A stretch of 64,000 nucleotides of DNA, taken from positions 2,232,001 through 2,296,000 of the forward strand of contig JAQSEB010000004.1 in assembly GCA_030063045.1 (NCBI GenBank), written 5' to 3'. The DNA comes from Pratylenchus scribneri (Eukaryota; Nematoda; Chromadorea; Rhabditida; Pratylenchidae). The position numbers and the translations under genes were made by a program. Shown one piece after another: positions 42,468-53,576 of the stretch. How positions within the stretch are numbered: position 1 is the first letter of the stretch; each line of letters starts with the position of its first letter. A model generated the notes under the pieces. It saw only the letters and a list, made by a program, of their open reading frames with translations, was not told the origin of the DNA and ran no database searches.

Positions 42468-42642
42468 CTCCTTTACTATCAGCCTCAAAAAATTCCACTT
42501 TAGCTCCGTTTATTGGTTCATTTTGATTGCAATAAATTGTGCCGAATGCTTTGTATTTGGCGGCATCAATATTGGAAAAAATAAAAATATAGCAAAAAAT
42601 TGTTGAAAAAGGGAAAATATGAAAAATTTGCTTGAAGGCCAT
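42468..42642 (-). pseudogene. Orphan first exon of a transthyretin-like (TTL) protein
   Basis: Minus-strand exon with a signal peptide (MAFKQIFHIFPFSTIFCYIF) followed by AKYKAFGTIYCNQNEPINGA and KVEFFEADSKG, the start of the nematode transthyretin-like domain (G.L.C...P..G..V...E.D). It ends at a consensus donor, GGAG|GTAAGTT, but no further TTL exon can be found before the convergent gene ending at 41998, only 470 bp away. Either the gene is truncated or its remaining exons were lost. Confidence 0.7.
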
Positions 42643-45308
42643 TTTGACGAAATTGACTTTTTTTGATATGGAATGAATTGATGAAAATTATAAAAGGCCT
42701 TTTCCCTACACCTTTTATTTCACATCATTTGAATTCTAAAATCATAAATTTTTAAATAAAAAATGCATAAAATTGCCGATAAAAAAGGGAGAGGGAGGGA
42801 TAAAAACTAAAAATAACGGTTCTTTCTTAATAATGAAAAATTTTTTTTCTCAAATTAGGCTGAATTAAGCTGTACTTTTATCTCATTGTATAACTTTTTG
42901 GATTAAGGTTAGGGTTGTGTTAGGGACGGCAGAGGTTCTAGAGGCCAAGGTCTAAGGATATGCAGAGGTAAGAACTTCGCCATAAAGTTGTCGAGTTTTA
43001 GTCATTTTTCAAAATTTTTTTTTGGCTTTTAACTTAGTGGCTTTTAGACCAATTTAATTCATTTAAACTTCTGATTATTACTTTTGTGTGTGCTATCTAA
43101 ATGTTTATATATTTTGAAAGACAAAAATTTGGCAAAATTATGGCCAAAAAATTATTTTTCCCAAAATTATGCTAAATTCAACTTATAATCAAAGGAAGAA
43201 AATAGCCGCATTAATTGTAAGTCGCATATTTACAAAATCTAAATTCGTAGTCAAATTCGGTAATAATAATCAGATTCCATGTGAGATTAATCACTGATGA
43301 TGATGATACATTTATAAAAATTGCTATTTTGTTTTATTTATTTTAAAAATATTTTTTAATCCAACGTTTTTTATTTTTATATACCCAAAAATTCATTCAT
43401 TTTTCGCATGCTTCCAAAGTTCCATTCAAGAAAAAAGAAAAAAAAAATATAGTTAGTTCCTCGAGGGATTTGGCCGATCAAACAAACAAAAATAAAGACA
43501 AACAATGCAGCGACTCACATTGGAACAAAAAGCAAATGTTGATGAATAATAATCGCCGCTAGAAACGGGAAAATAAACTCTTAAGCTGCCTTCGATTGGT
43601 ATAACAAAAAAAAGTGGTCCACGCAATTCCTCCAAGTTAAGTGGGCAACAAATCCTTTGGACAAAAAGAAAACAATAATAAATTCCGGTTGGCCTCTTTA
43701 CATTTCTTCTTCTTTTTTTTTGTTGGTCAAGTGGCCTAGCAGTAGCAGGATTTGTTTTACAATGTACAATTATTAGAGTATGATTAAAGAGAATAATCGT
43801 CGATATCCCCGTTAAATGCAACCATAATGTTAATTATTTTTTTATAAAAATTTGGCAAAAAATGAAAAAAAAAATTAATTTTTCTACCATCATGAAATCC
43901 ATCTGTCAAATTTTTGATTGCTTTTATTAAATCAATTATTTTATTAACTTGCTGATTAGAATTAGAATACGACTTTTTAATTTTACTATTAATTAAATAA
44001 ATGTTTAAAAGTCCAAAATTCTTCAAAAAAATTTATTTCCACTTCTTTTTAATATCCTCAAATTTTTGGATTTTAATTTTTTTTAAATTTATAATAATTC
44101 AATAAAATATGATTCAAGCCTCATAAATTCATCTCTATGCATTTTGTTGAATAGTCAGAAGAGAACACATTGTATGCGCGTGTACCAATATCCGATCAAA
44201 AAAATTTGGGGGAGGCTATTCTTTTTTTGTGGGCTAATCCTCTTTTGTATTGTTTTGTGGTTTATTCATGTGTTTCCATCCTTTCTGTAAACCACAAACC
44301 GGCACAGAGGTTCCAATCCACGCGACTTTCGGTGCTTTATTTGATTGGAAATCTGGGATGCGAGAAAATATTTAGTCAAACAATTTGTTGAGAGAGATTC
44401 CGTGGAGATTCATCCTTTCGAGGCCACAAATTTTCCCCTCAACATTATGAGGAATTGTTCGCGCATTGATATAAGCGGATTTCTGTGGGAGGATTTTTGA
44501 AGGGAGAGAATCAACTCAATCGCCTCAATCCCCTTTCCATTTTGACGGAGTTCCGGTTTGGCCTCCGTGCAGGAATCTGTCCAGTTCATCTCCCTTAAAG
44601 CTTCATTTTATTTCCCTCTATTCCTGCTTATTCCACCTCTTTCTATACAATAATCCGATAGAAAAATGCGCCAAAAGCAAGCCCAAAATACTATTGACCA
44701 ACAAAATACCTACGCTATAAAATTGTTTTGAGGTGAACGGAATAAATTTATTCTGTTATGCCAATTGGATTTATTATGTGCGAAAATGTTCGGATGATAT
44801 TTGTTTCTCATATATTCAAAATTTAAAAGAAAATAAATGCAAATTTCATTTTAATTATATGCCTATTCTTAAATACAAATTTTAAAAAAAATTTCCATAG
44901 ATAAAACAGTGAAAATTCTTTTAATTCACCATAATCGAATTTGAGGACTCATAGCTCTTAACGGGTGATTTAAAAATTTTCTAACCCTGAAGCTTTACAA
45001 AATTCGCTGTTATTTGTTCAGAAATATCTACAAATTAAGTAGTAAATTTCACCAAAATTTTCCATAAGATATCAAAAGAGTTTTAAAATGCGATTGTTGT
45101 TTATTAAAATACAAGCTAATTTGTTTTAAGCCAGAAATTGGCAATAAAAATGTTCAAGAAATCCTAAGCCTAGCAAGACAATTTTATCATTGATGATAAA
45201 TTGACAAGGAGAAAAAATTAAAAAAAAGACCCAAATTACAAATTTTTTTACATTATTATATAACCATTTTATCTAATTTTTCAATAAATTTCATATTAAA
45301 ATTAAAAA
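42643..45308. other. Long intergenic region with a MITE relic and a coding-like fragment
   Basis: 42850-43030 resembles the reverse complement of the MITE at 37258 (GCTGAATTAAGC, GGTTAGGG..GTTAGGGACGG). GC-richer patches at 43460-43790 and 44150-44640. No complete gene. Confidence 0.45.
44345..44500 (+). pseudogene. Coding-like fragment, unknown protein
   Basis: A 51-codon open stretch reading ARKYLVKQFVERDSVEIHPF, then EATNFPLNIMRNCSRIDISG and FLWEDF before a stop. Composition and codon use look like protein, but there is no ATG, acceptor or partner exon nearby. Probably the last exon or relic of a larger gene. Confidence 0.3.
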
Positions 45309-48300
45309 ATGATGCCATCATCCTCTCCCATTTTATTTGCCTCAATTTGCCTTCTACTTCTCCAAATTCAATGCGGATTTGCCGCTAATGATTCGGCCGC
45401 CATCCAATCCTCCATAAATGACGCACCCCATGAAACTGAACTACAACCCCAATTCGATGGACCGGACAATTCCACGGCGAATTCAACGTCACCACCAAAG
45501 GCACAATTAGCAAAACCGCCATCCAACGAAGAACAAATTGGAGCAATGCCGACAACGGCGGCATCAACATCAAAGACCACCGGAAATGGGGACGAAAATG
45601 GCACAGAACAAGCGAAGAAGGCCCCAATTGTGGCCAGACAATCGCCGCCACCACCGACCTCTTTTGCCGATTCAATCCAACAGCAACCATTTGCACCGCT
45701 GAAGCCGGAGAGCAAAGGTGGATATGGGAATATTATTTTAGGGAAATTTTTATTTTGTTTTTAATAAAATTAAGGATTTGCTTGTGCAATTTTTACATGA
45801 TCAAAATTCTTCATTATTTAATATTTATGGACATTTATGCCATAAGAATTTTTTACATTAATATTTAGCTTATTCCTATTGAAATACTAGGCCAAATATG
45901 ATTCAAAATAAAGAAATGATTAAAAATAAATAAAAAATATTTTTGCCCATAATGCTAGTCCCACAATGGACGACGTGTCAAGCGTCCGTGTCAAGCGTCC
46001 GCGTTTTGCTCCCACAGTGAGTGCGTCCGCGGCACGTTGCGTGGCACGGAGCGCAGCGCTTGACACGGACGCTTGACACGCAGATGCTCCCACAATGCAC
46101 CCCGACGCTCAACGCTCGACACGGACGCTTGACAAGGATCGTTTCAAAAAAAGTTTGAAAAACGCGGACGCGCAGCACTTTTCTCCTTGCATTGTGGGCG
46201 AGTGTTGAGCGCTGCGCTGCGCATTGCGCGTCCGCGTCAATATCAATTTTTTGCTCCCACATTAATTAAGGAGAAAATAGGCCCGGACGCTTGACACGCA
46301 GCGCTTGACACGGACGCGCTGAGCGCGCTTCATTGTGGGACTAGCATAAGGCATGCACATGAAAATTGATTAATTTTCATAGGAAAAAAAAATAATTAAG
46401 AAATAAATATTTAAAAAAAATTATTTCAATTCAAATCATTCCTTCATGATTGTAAAGGAAAGGGATAGCTAATAAAGATAATGCGAAAAAATTAATTAAT
46501 AATAAAAATTATGAAAAAATAAAATTCATTAAAAATTTTATTTAAATTTAATCGCTGGGCATGCGCATATAAAAATGGAAAAATTGGACAATAAATAAAT
46601 TTTTTTTTCATTTTACAGATGAAATGTTTGCGCGAATTGATGCGGACGGGGATAATGCCATAAATCTCCAGGATTACATGAACCGTGATCGATATTATGT
46701 GGAATCGGTTCGAACCGAATTCAACGACATCGACACAAACCGTATGGAAAAGCATAATTATTGGGGAAAATTAATTTAAAAAAATTATAATTTTTCGGTC
46801 ATTTTTTGGATTAATTTCTTTTCATTTTTTCAGTATTTTAAAATTAAATTAACAAATTTTTTTATGTATTTTTGAATTAATTTCTTTCCAATTTTCTTTC
46901 CGAATATATTAAAATTTAATTAAAAATTTTTAAAATTAATATAATTTAAATGTTATTGAATATTTAAGAACAAATTCTTGTGATTTTTCTGAATATTCTA
47001 ATTAAATTTGTAAATTTAAAAATAATTTTATAGAATATTTTTTTGAATTAATTTCTTCCTTTTTTTCTTCCAAGTATTCTAAAATAAACTATGCTCCCTG
47101 AACAATATTTTTTAAAAAATTTTTTTATTTTTTCTCAATTTTTAAAAACTCGTAAATAAAATTTACAATCTCAAATTTAAAAAAATAAAAATAAAATTAA
47201 AAAATTTATTCTAAAATAAAATTTTAAGTTTTCTGAACAATTTTTTAGAAAATTTTTTCATTTTTTTCTCAATTTTTTGAAACTCGTAAATAAATTTAAA
47301 ATTTCAAATTTAAAAAATTAAATTAAAAATAGGCGATGGAAAAGTGACAAAAGCGGAATTTGACTCATTTGTCCAACGGCTGGATGAGCAAAGGAAGGCG
47401 GCCATGTTGAATGCTTCAAATTTTACATTGCAGGCAAATTTAATAAAAATTCCTCAAAATTGCCCAAAATTTAGAAAAATGATGGAAATAAAGATGGGGA
47501 ATTGAGCGTGGACGAGTTGGGCGCCTACATCAATGGCACGCTGCAAAGGAATGTGGCACAATTGCCGGAAGTGTTCCGCCAATTCGATAAAGATTCCAAT
47601 CAGCGGCTGAATTTGGATGGTAAATAAAATGCGCTAAAAATGCCTAACAAAGATGATAATTTATTGATTTAGTTGGAAATTCGAGAAATTTTTTCTTTTA
47701 TCTATTCCTATGAAAGGCAAAAACAAAAACCTAAACCATTTGTCTTATTAGATAGCCTAGGGAAAATTTATTTTCCTCAAGGCTATATATCTAAACTAAA
47801 AGAAAGAATATGGGTATTTTCAATTGTTGGAAATCTGAGGAAGAAATACGGTTGCTGAAAATTTTCTGGGTTTGAGAAAATCGATAAAAATTGAAATCGA
47901 CAATTTCTGCTTTTTAAACTAAAAATATATTAAGTAGCTTGAAAAAACTGAAAAAATTAAAAAACTGGATTCTAAAATCGAAATTTGTAAAAACAAAACT
48001 TTGAACAATGCTCGAAAAGAATACGTAAATAAGAAGGAAAAAAGAATGTCCCTTACTTATTTTCAGAGCACTGGCGGTGTCTCAATTATACATATAAATT
48101 AAGAATTAAAAAATAGCAAATTTGTGAACCTTTTAATGAAAAAAAATTTAATTTATAAAATTTTTTCTCTCATTTAACAGAATTCCACGAATTGGATTTC
48201 AATTTCCCTTGGGAGAAATTCCCGCCTGCAAATGAGCCAACAATGCCTTCGTCAAATCGTCAAGTAAATTGAACCAAAAAATCATCAAAAATTCAATTAA

Positions 48301-48492
48301 AATTCTCTTTAGGTTTTCTTCAATGCCAATGCTCCGGTGCCGCCTCCATTCATGAATGAACAGGCGGCAGCGGCTGTTGCACCCGGAATTCAGGCACCAA
48401 ATGCCGGCTATGGCTCTTCGAATGGGCCTCGGGGAATGCCCCAGCCTATGCCAATTCCGCCGCCGGTTCGCTTCTTCCGATGGGCTCAATGA
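45309..48492 (+). CDS. Secreted EF-hand calcium-binding protein (346 aa)
   Basis: Six exons: 45309-45717, 46619-46741, 47333-47433, 47475-47619, 48181-48263, 48313-48492, phases 1, 1, 0, 1, 0. Signal peptide (FASICLLLLQIQCGFA), a long low-complexity Pro/Ser/Asn/Gln region in exon 1, then four EF-hand-like loops: DADGDNAINLQDY, DTNRDGKVTKAEF, NDGNKDGELSVDEL and DKDSNQRLNLDEF. The layout recalls secretory-pathway calumenin/reticulocalbin or SPARC-type proteins, but there is no HDEL-type retention signal; instead a Pro/Ala-rich tail ends PPPVRFFRWAQ. The intron after 47433 starts with GC. Intron 1 holds a MITE. Confidence 0.85.
45953..46346. mobile_element. GC-rich MITE with TAA duplication
   Basis: Perfect inverted ends TGCTAGTCCCACAATG and CATTGTGGGACTAGCA, flanked by TAA (45950-45952 and 46347-46349), typical of PIF/Harbinger-type MITEs. 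The interior repeats GTGTCAAGCGTCCG in both directions. Ends do not match the autonomous Harbinger at 32576, so another element mobilised it. Confidence 0.88.
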
Positions 48493-49622
48493 ATGGAAGA
48501 GATGAACAGCGCGATTATGGCCTAGTCAAATTGATTGAATATTATTTCAAATTTTTATTCAAAATTTTAATCAAAAATGTTGACTGAATAAGTTGCTCAT
48601 AAAAATAATTTTGTATAAATATTTAGATTTTACTTAGAAATGTATTAGTTTATAAGTCAAGAAGCAAACCAGCTCGAGAAATCTGTCAAGAATTTCGGTT
48701 GATTCAGAAAAAAACAGCGATATTGATGGAGAGACATTTTAAAAACAGTGTAAATGTGTCAATTTTCTTTTTTATAACATTTTAATTCCCCTCTCTCTAT
48801 TAATTTAATTCTCCGTCCTCCATTAAAATTTATTCAAAAATCATGGAAATGGAAAATATTAATCAGTCCAGGTGTTGGCCATTCAATAAAACACCATTCG
48901 GATCTTATAAGCCGGGTCCATACTCGGAGAGATCTCGGAAATCTCGGCTAGAATCTTGTTTAATTCCGCAACCGGTTCGCTTCTTTCGATGGGTAATGGG
49001 TTCAATGAATTTGAATGGAGACTGTAAAGAAAATGATGTGCAAAAGAAACAAGTGAAAATTCTGCTGATCTATAGTGAAGGTCATTTTATTTCAAATGGT
49101 TTTTAACTTTACTTCAATAATGAAGAACCAATTTTATTAAAATTAATTTATTATGATAGCTCCCCTGTGATTTAAATATTAATGTATTAGGGTTTTTCTT
49201 CAAATACAGTTTTAAAAAAGTGCGGTTTAAGAACCTGTCTATGTTTGCCCTACCTGTCTATGTTTGCTGTTCGAGTTCCAAGAGCATGTGGTCTATGTTT
49301 GCCCTAAACCTGTCTATGTTTGCCCTAAACCTGTCTATGTTTGCTCTTTGAAATCCAAAAGCATTGATTTTTTATTAAAATTTTTCGTGTTCCAAAAGCA
49401 TTTTGATTCTATTGTCTATGTTTGCCCTAACCCTGTTGCCCTAGCCTGTCTATGTTTGCTGTTCGAGTTCCAATTGGCATCCTTTATTAAATAAGTATTA
49501 AAATTAATCGAACAAATTTTTCCAATTGAAAATAAATATATGGATGTATTTTTTGCTTTCTAAGTAAATGAAATGGAAAAGACCATTCATATAATTTGTT
49601 CTATTCTCCAAATTCCATTAAA
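48493..49622. other. Intergenic with duplicated exon fragment and short tandem repeats
   Basis: 48961-49015 is a partial copy of the last exon of the EF-hand gene (CCGGTTCGCTTCTT.CGATGGG, encoding PVRFFRW). 49230-49470 contains about seven copies of CCTGTCTATGTTTGCCCTA or close variants. No supported gene. Confidence 0.6.
49230..49470. repeat. Interspersed tandem repeat CCTGTCTATGTTTGCCCTA
   Basis: About seven copies of a 19-bp unit; two copies are followed by GTTCGAGTTCCAA. Spacing is irregular. Confidence 0.8.
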
Positions 49623-52600
49623 TTAGCGTGGGACCATCAGCGATTTGCCGCCATCAATTTTCAGCAAATTTCCCGTGCAAAATGTGGCATCCCGGGCCAA
49701 GAACAAAATCGATTTAGCCACCTCGTCCACATCACCAACTCGGCCCAATGCATGGTTTTGTTCGCCACGTTTTAAGAACTTTAAAAAAATTTTTTTGGAA
49801 TAAATTGGGCTAAAATTCTCCTCAAATAAACCTCTTTGTATTGCTCTTCACTCATTCCAGCCCGTTTGTGAATTTCGGTGACAATCAGCGCCGGACTAAT
49901 AAAATTTTTGATAAATTAGTCAATGATAATTTGTTCGGTAATTTTAATGCTTAAATTATATGTAAGATATCCCATTTTTCCTTACTCGAATTCGGGCTAA
50001 AATCTCAGAAATTTTTCAAGCTATTTAATAAATTTTTTGTTTCATTGGATTAAGCTCTTTCTTTTGAGCATTTTATATCAACAAAATGGTTAACCAAACT
50101 AAATTGGCCAAAGTGGTTATGGCCAAAAAACAAAAGCAATTGCCCGAGTCTGACTTATCTTGTCGTCTTTTGACATTTTTTATAATTACCAATAAATTTA
50201 ATTAATATGTCCTCTAATTTGTCATCGTTTTAATCAGGGCTTATCCATTTTTTTTATACAGTAGAATTTCTTACTTGACGGCGTTAACTCGAATGCCCTT
50301 GGGGGCCAATTCAAGCGAAAGGCATTCCGTAAATTTGTCGACAGCCGCTTTCGAAATAGAATAATAGGAGACAGCTGGGAACTGTAAATAATTGTCATTT
50401 TTTCTTTTAAAAATTTGTTTGGGTTTTATCTTTTATATGTGCCCTATTTTTCAAAATATTTGTGCACTTTTGGGTTATCTATCTGTATCTGGGTCCAGAC
50501 TCCAGATTTGAAAATTTTTTTGATTCTTATTCAATTACACATTTTTAATTGTGAAATAATGAAATAAACATCATTTTATATTATTTTAGAATTGACCAAT
50601 TTTGGGAATGGTTAAGTTAAGGTAATTTTTGTGGAAGGTGGAAATGAAAATCTTGACCGAGATAACGAATTTAACCATATTTCAGTCATATTTGAGCATC
50701 TTTATATGCAAATTATAAACTAACCATGTTTTGGCATTTGCTTACCAAGATTGTCATAAAATACCAAAATGAATTAAAAAGTTATGGTTCAAAACATTTC
50801 AATCAACTTAATTAAATTAAAATTTCCCAAATTTTTGGTAAAATAATGTGATACTTATGCCATTTGGATATCCGATACCCGCTTTTTTGTTGAGATGGGA
50901 AAAGGTGAAGAGACCCTCTTGGATTATCTGGATTAGGGTTACCTAATGAGAATATCCTCTCTTTGAATGGCCATTGGCCACCCTAAATGACCTTAAACCG
51001 AATCCTGACAATCCATAAAAGGAGGACTTCACTTTTTCCATCCCAACAAAAAAAGCGTGAGGCGGACCCAAACGACATAAGTACCAATAATGTTAATTAA
51101 GACCAAAAATGAATGGAATGATTTACCGCGCAAATGCCGGCAATGCTGCTCACTAAATTTGCCAAATTTAATAAAATTTAAATCGTTTAATTTTACCATT
51201 CACAATGCTGCCTTTGGTCTTCTCCAAATATGGAATTGCCAATTGGCTCAATCGAATCATACTTAAAATATTTCTAATTAAATCATTTAATTCATTTCTC
51301 AAAAAACCTATTCACATTCACTCGCATCAGACCATACAAAACGGACACCGGCGTATTCTCAGAGCCACCGGTCGCAATAATTCCGGCACAATTTACCTCA
51401 AAATTGTCAAAAAAGTAAAAAAAGATGAAAAATTTGAAAAACCAAAACGTCGATTTGACCAAAGTTTTGTGCCGTTCTCTCCACAATGTCAGTGAGCGTT
51501 TTCTCTTCGCAAACATCACCGACTGTGCTGACAATCTGTGAACAAGTGGTTTAATTTTTGGTTCAATTTTGAATTGGAACAGTCTAACTTGCCATACATC
51601 AACCCAACAATTTATCGCGATCGTTATTATAATTCATTAAAGAATTAACCAATTTTACCTATTTGGTTTCTATCATCTATTGAGAAAGCGAAAGTGTATG
51701 ATTTCTCCTTTTTGGGTCATTTTAGAATTATAGGGTTATGATCATTTAGGGATATGTGAGAATATATCCTCCTACTCTTGAATGACCCTTTATGAAGCTA
51801 ACCCTACTAATCCTAATCCAAATGATCCAAGAAGAATCTAAGTTTATTCAACTTGACGAAAAAAAATGGGAAACAATCAAATATAAGTAATCTAAAGAGC
51901 AGACTTTTGTCTATCTACTATTAATATTAATCTTACTCAAATTGATTCAAGAATTGATGAAGTTATGACCAAAAAAAACAACTGAAAATTTTGTAATGTA
52001 AACCCAGAATAAAAGTAATTTTAAAAGATTTTTGTGCAAAACTCCATCAATTTTATGGTATCTAGTACATGTTAATTATCCGGGAGTAGATCTTTTGGGC
52101 TAATGTAGGAAAAGTAAAAATGACCCCTATGGGTCATCCGATATAAGGTTAGAGTCCTTCATCAGGGATATGGTATCCTCTGACATTTCCCTAACGTCTA
52201 ACCGAATTCTTATTCACCTATAAAGGGGACCGTTCACTTTTAAAAATTTGTTCCCGGATATAATTAACATTTATCAATTTATCAATTTTGATAGCCAATA
52301 GTCTGCTCATTGATTTGATACTAAAATTATCAAATCAATTTAAATTTTAATGAATTATTTTTATTCGCGATAATTTGGGCTAGCGACAAATTAGAGCAAC
52401 CGTCAATTTCGAGTTTTGACTCAAAACCTGCTCTTTGGTTAATCCACAATTTGTGACACATTCTTCGATCAATTGGTTTAAGGCCACCTCATTTCGGCCA
52501 TTCAACGAAAGGCGATAGCCATTTTTGGCGAACATCAGCGCTGTGGCTTTTCCGATGCCCGAACTTGCGCCTTTTCATTGAAATTAAAATATAATTTTTA

Positions 52601-52658
52601 ATAATTCATTTTTTTGTTCACCAGTGATTATGGCAACCAAATTTTTGGCAGATGACAT
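49623..52658 (-). CDS. Classical short-chain dehydrogenase/reductase (259 aa)
   Basis: NAD(P)-dependent oxidoreductase with a Rossmann fold. Nine exons on the minus strand: 52622-52658, 52428-52570, 51443-51535, 51308-51396, 51197-51261, 51127-51152, 50275-50381, 49832-49895, 49623-49778; all phases agree. TGASSGIG (12-19) binds cofactor, NCAG (93-96) replaces the usual NNAG, VSS (143-145) gives the catalytic Ser, YYSISK gives Tyr158 and Lys162, followed by IRVNAVNPALIVTEI and the C-terminal DGGKSLMVPR. No signal peptide, so cytosolic. Length is normal for classical SDRs. Substrate unknown; the C-terminus is not peroxisomal. Confidence 0.94.
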
Positions 52659-53576
52659 TTTTTAATTTTAACAATTCAATAAATTTTTAATTTGTCTGAA
52701 AAATAAAAAATAAATGAAGATTCTTGATAAAAATTGTCTATTTTTAAGACTGGATGCGGAAAATAATTTTTTGAGACAATATAACTTGGTCATAACTAAT
52801 GTTTTGGTTAAGATCAATTTTATGGGCCAGGATGTTGTCAAAACTAGAATTAGGTAAGCTATGAATCTCAAAGAAGTCTGAATTGGCAAAGTTTTATTTA
52901 TATTTTCGGCTATATATTATAAAAAATAATTAAAATACTATTAATTAGACATATTCGCATTTATTTAACGGAGAGACAAGAAATTTTTCCCTACAATTAT
53001 TAGAAGAAAATTTTCATCCCCTAATGCCCTAATAATTAATGATTTGTTTGTTTAAAATTGATCAGCAGCAGAAGAGTTTAACGAATTATTTCACCAAAAA
53101 TTATTTACCTTAACAAGTTTCTGGGCTCGGTAATTAAATTATTATTATCAACTTATCATCAAAAATTTTGGTCTCCCTTATTACATTTCTTTCCTTCACC
53201 TTATTTTATTACCATTTCATATGATGACCCAAAAACACAATTTCCCAAAATAAGCAACAAATTATACAAATCCATTTTAATAGAAATTTAATTTGTTCAA
53301 AAAACATTGAAAATGTCTCGTCCTATATTCTCAAATCTTATACCCTACTTTTTTGGAGATAGCTAGCCAAGACACATTGAATTTGAATGTTATAAAATTT
53401 TTCTTAGTTTGGTGTTTGGTCAAAATTAAATGGTTTTAAACAGTTTAAACAATTTAAAATCTAAATTAGAATTGATTAAGCCGACGAAATTTATTTATCT
53501 CAACTTCATGTGTCTAAAATAAGTTACTGAATTTTATCAATTTTTAGTTAAATTAAAAATTATCCAATTTTGATAA
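52659..53576. other. Intergenic between SDR and GLUT genes
   Basis: AT-rich shared 5' region of two divergent genes. Contains a fragment of the GGTTTAAAC/AAACCGTTTAAAC-type repeat seen elsewhere in the window. No gene seen. Confidence 0.45.

Noticed and set aside
49230..49470. Plus-strand protein made of VYVCPKPVYVC repeats (49264-49494)
   Set aside because: The open frame is a by-product of the CCTGTCTATGTTTGCCCTA repeat; spacing is irregular, with no signal peptide or splice support.
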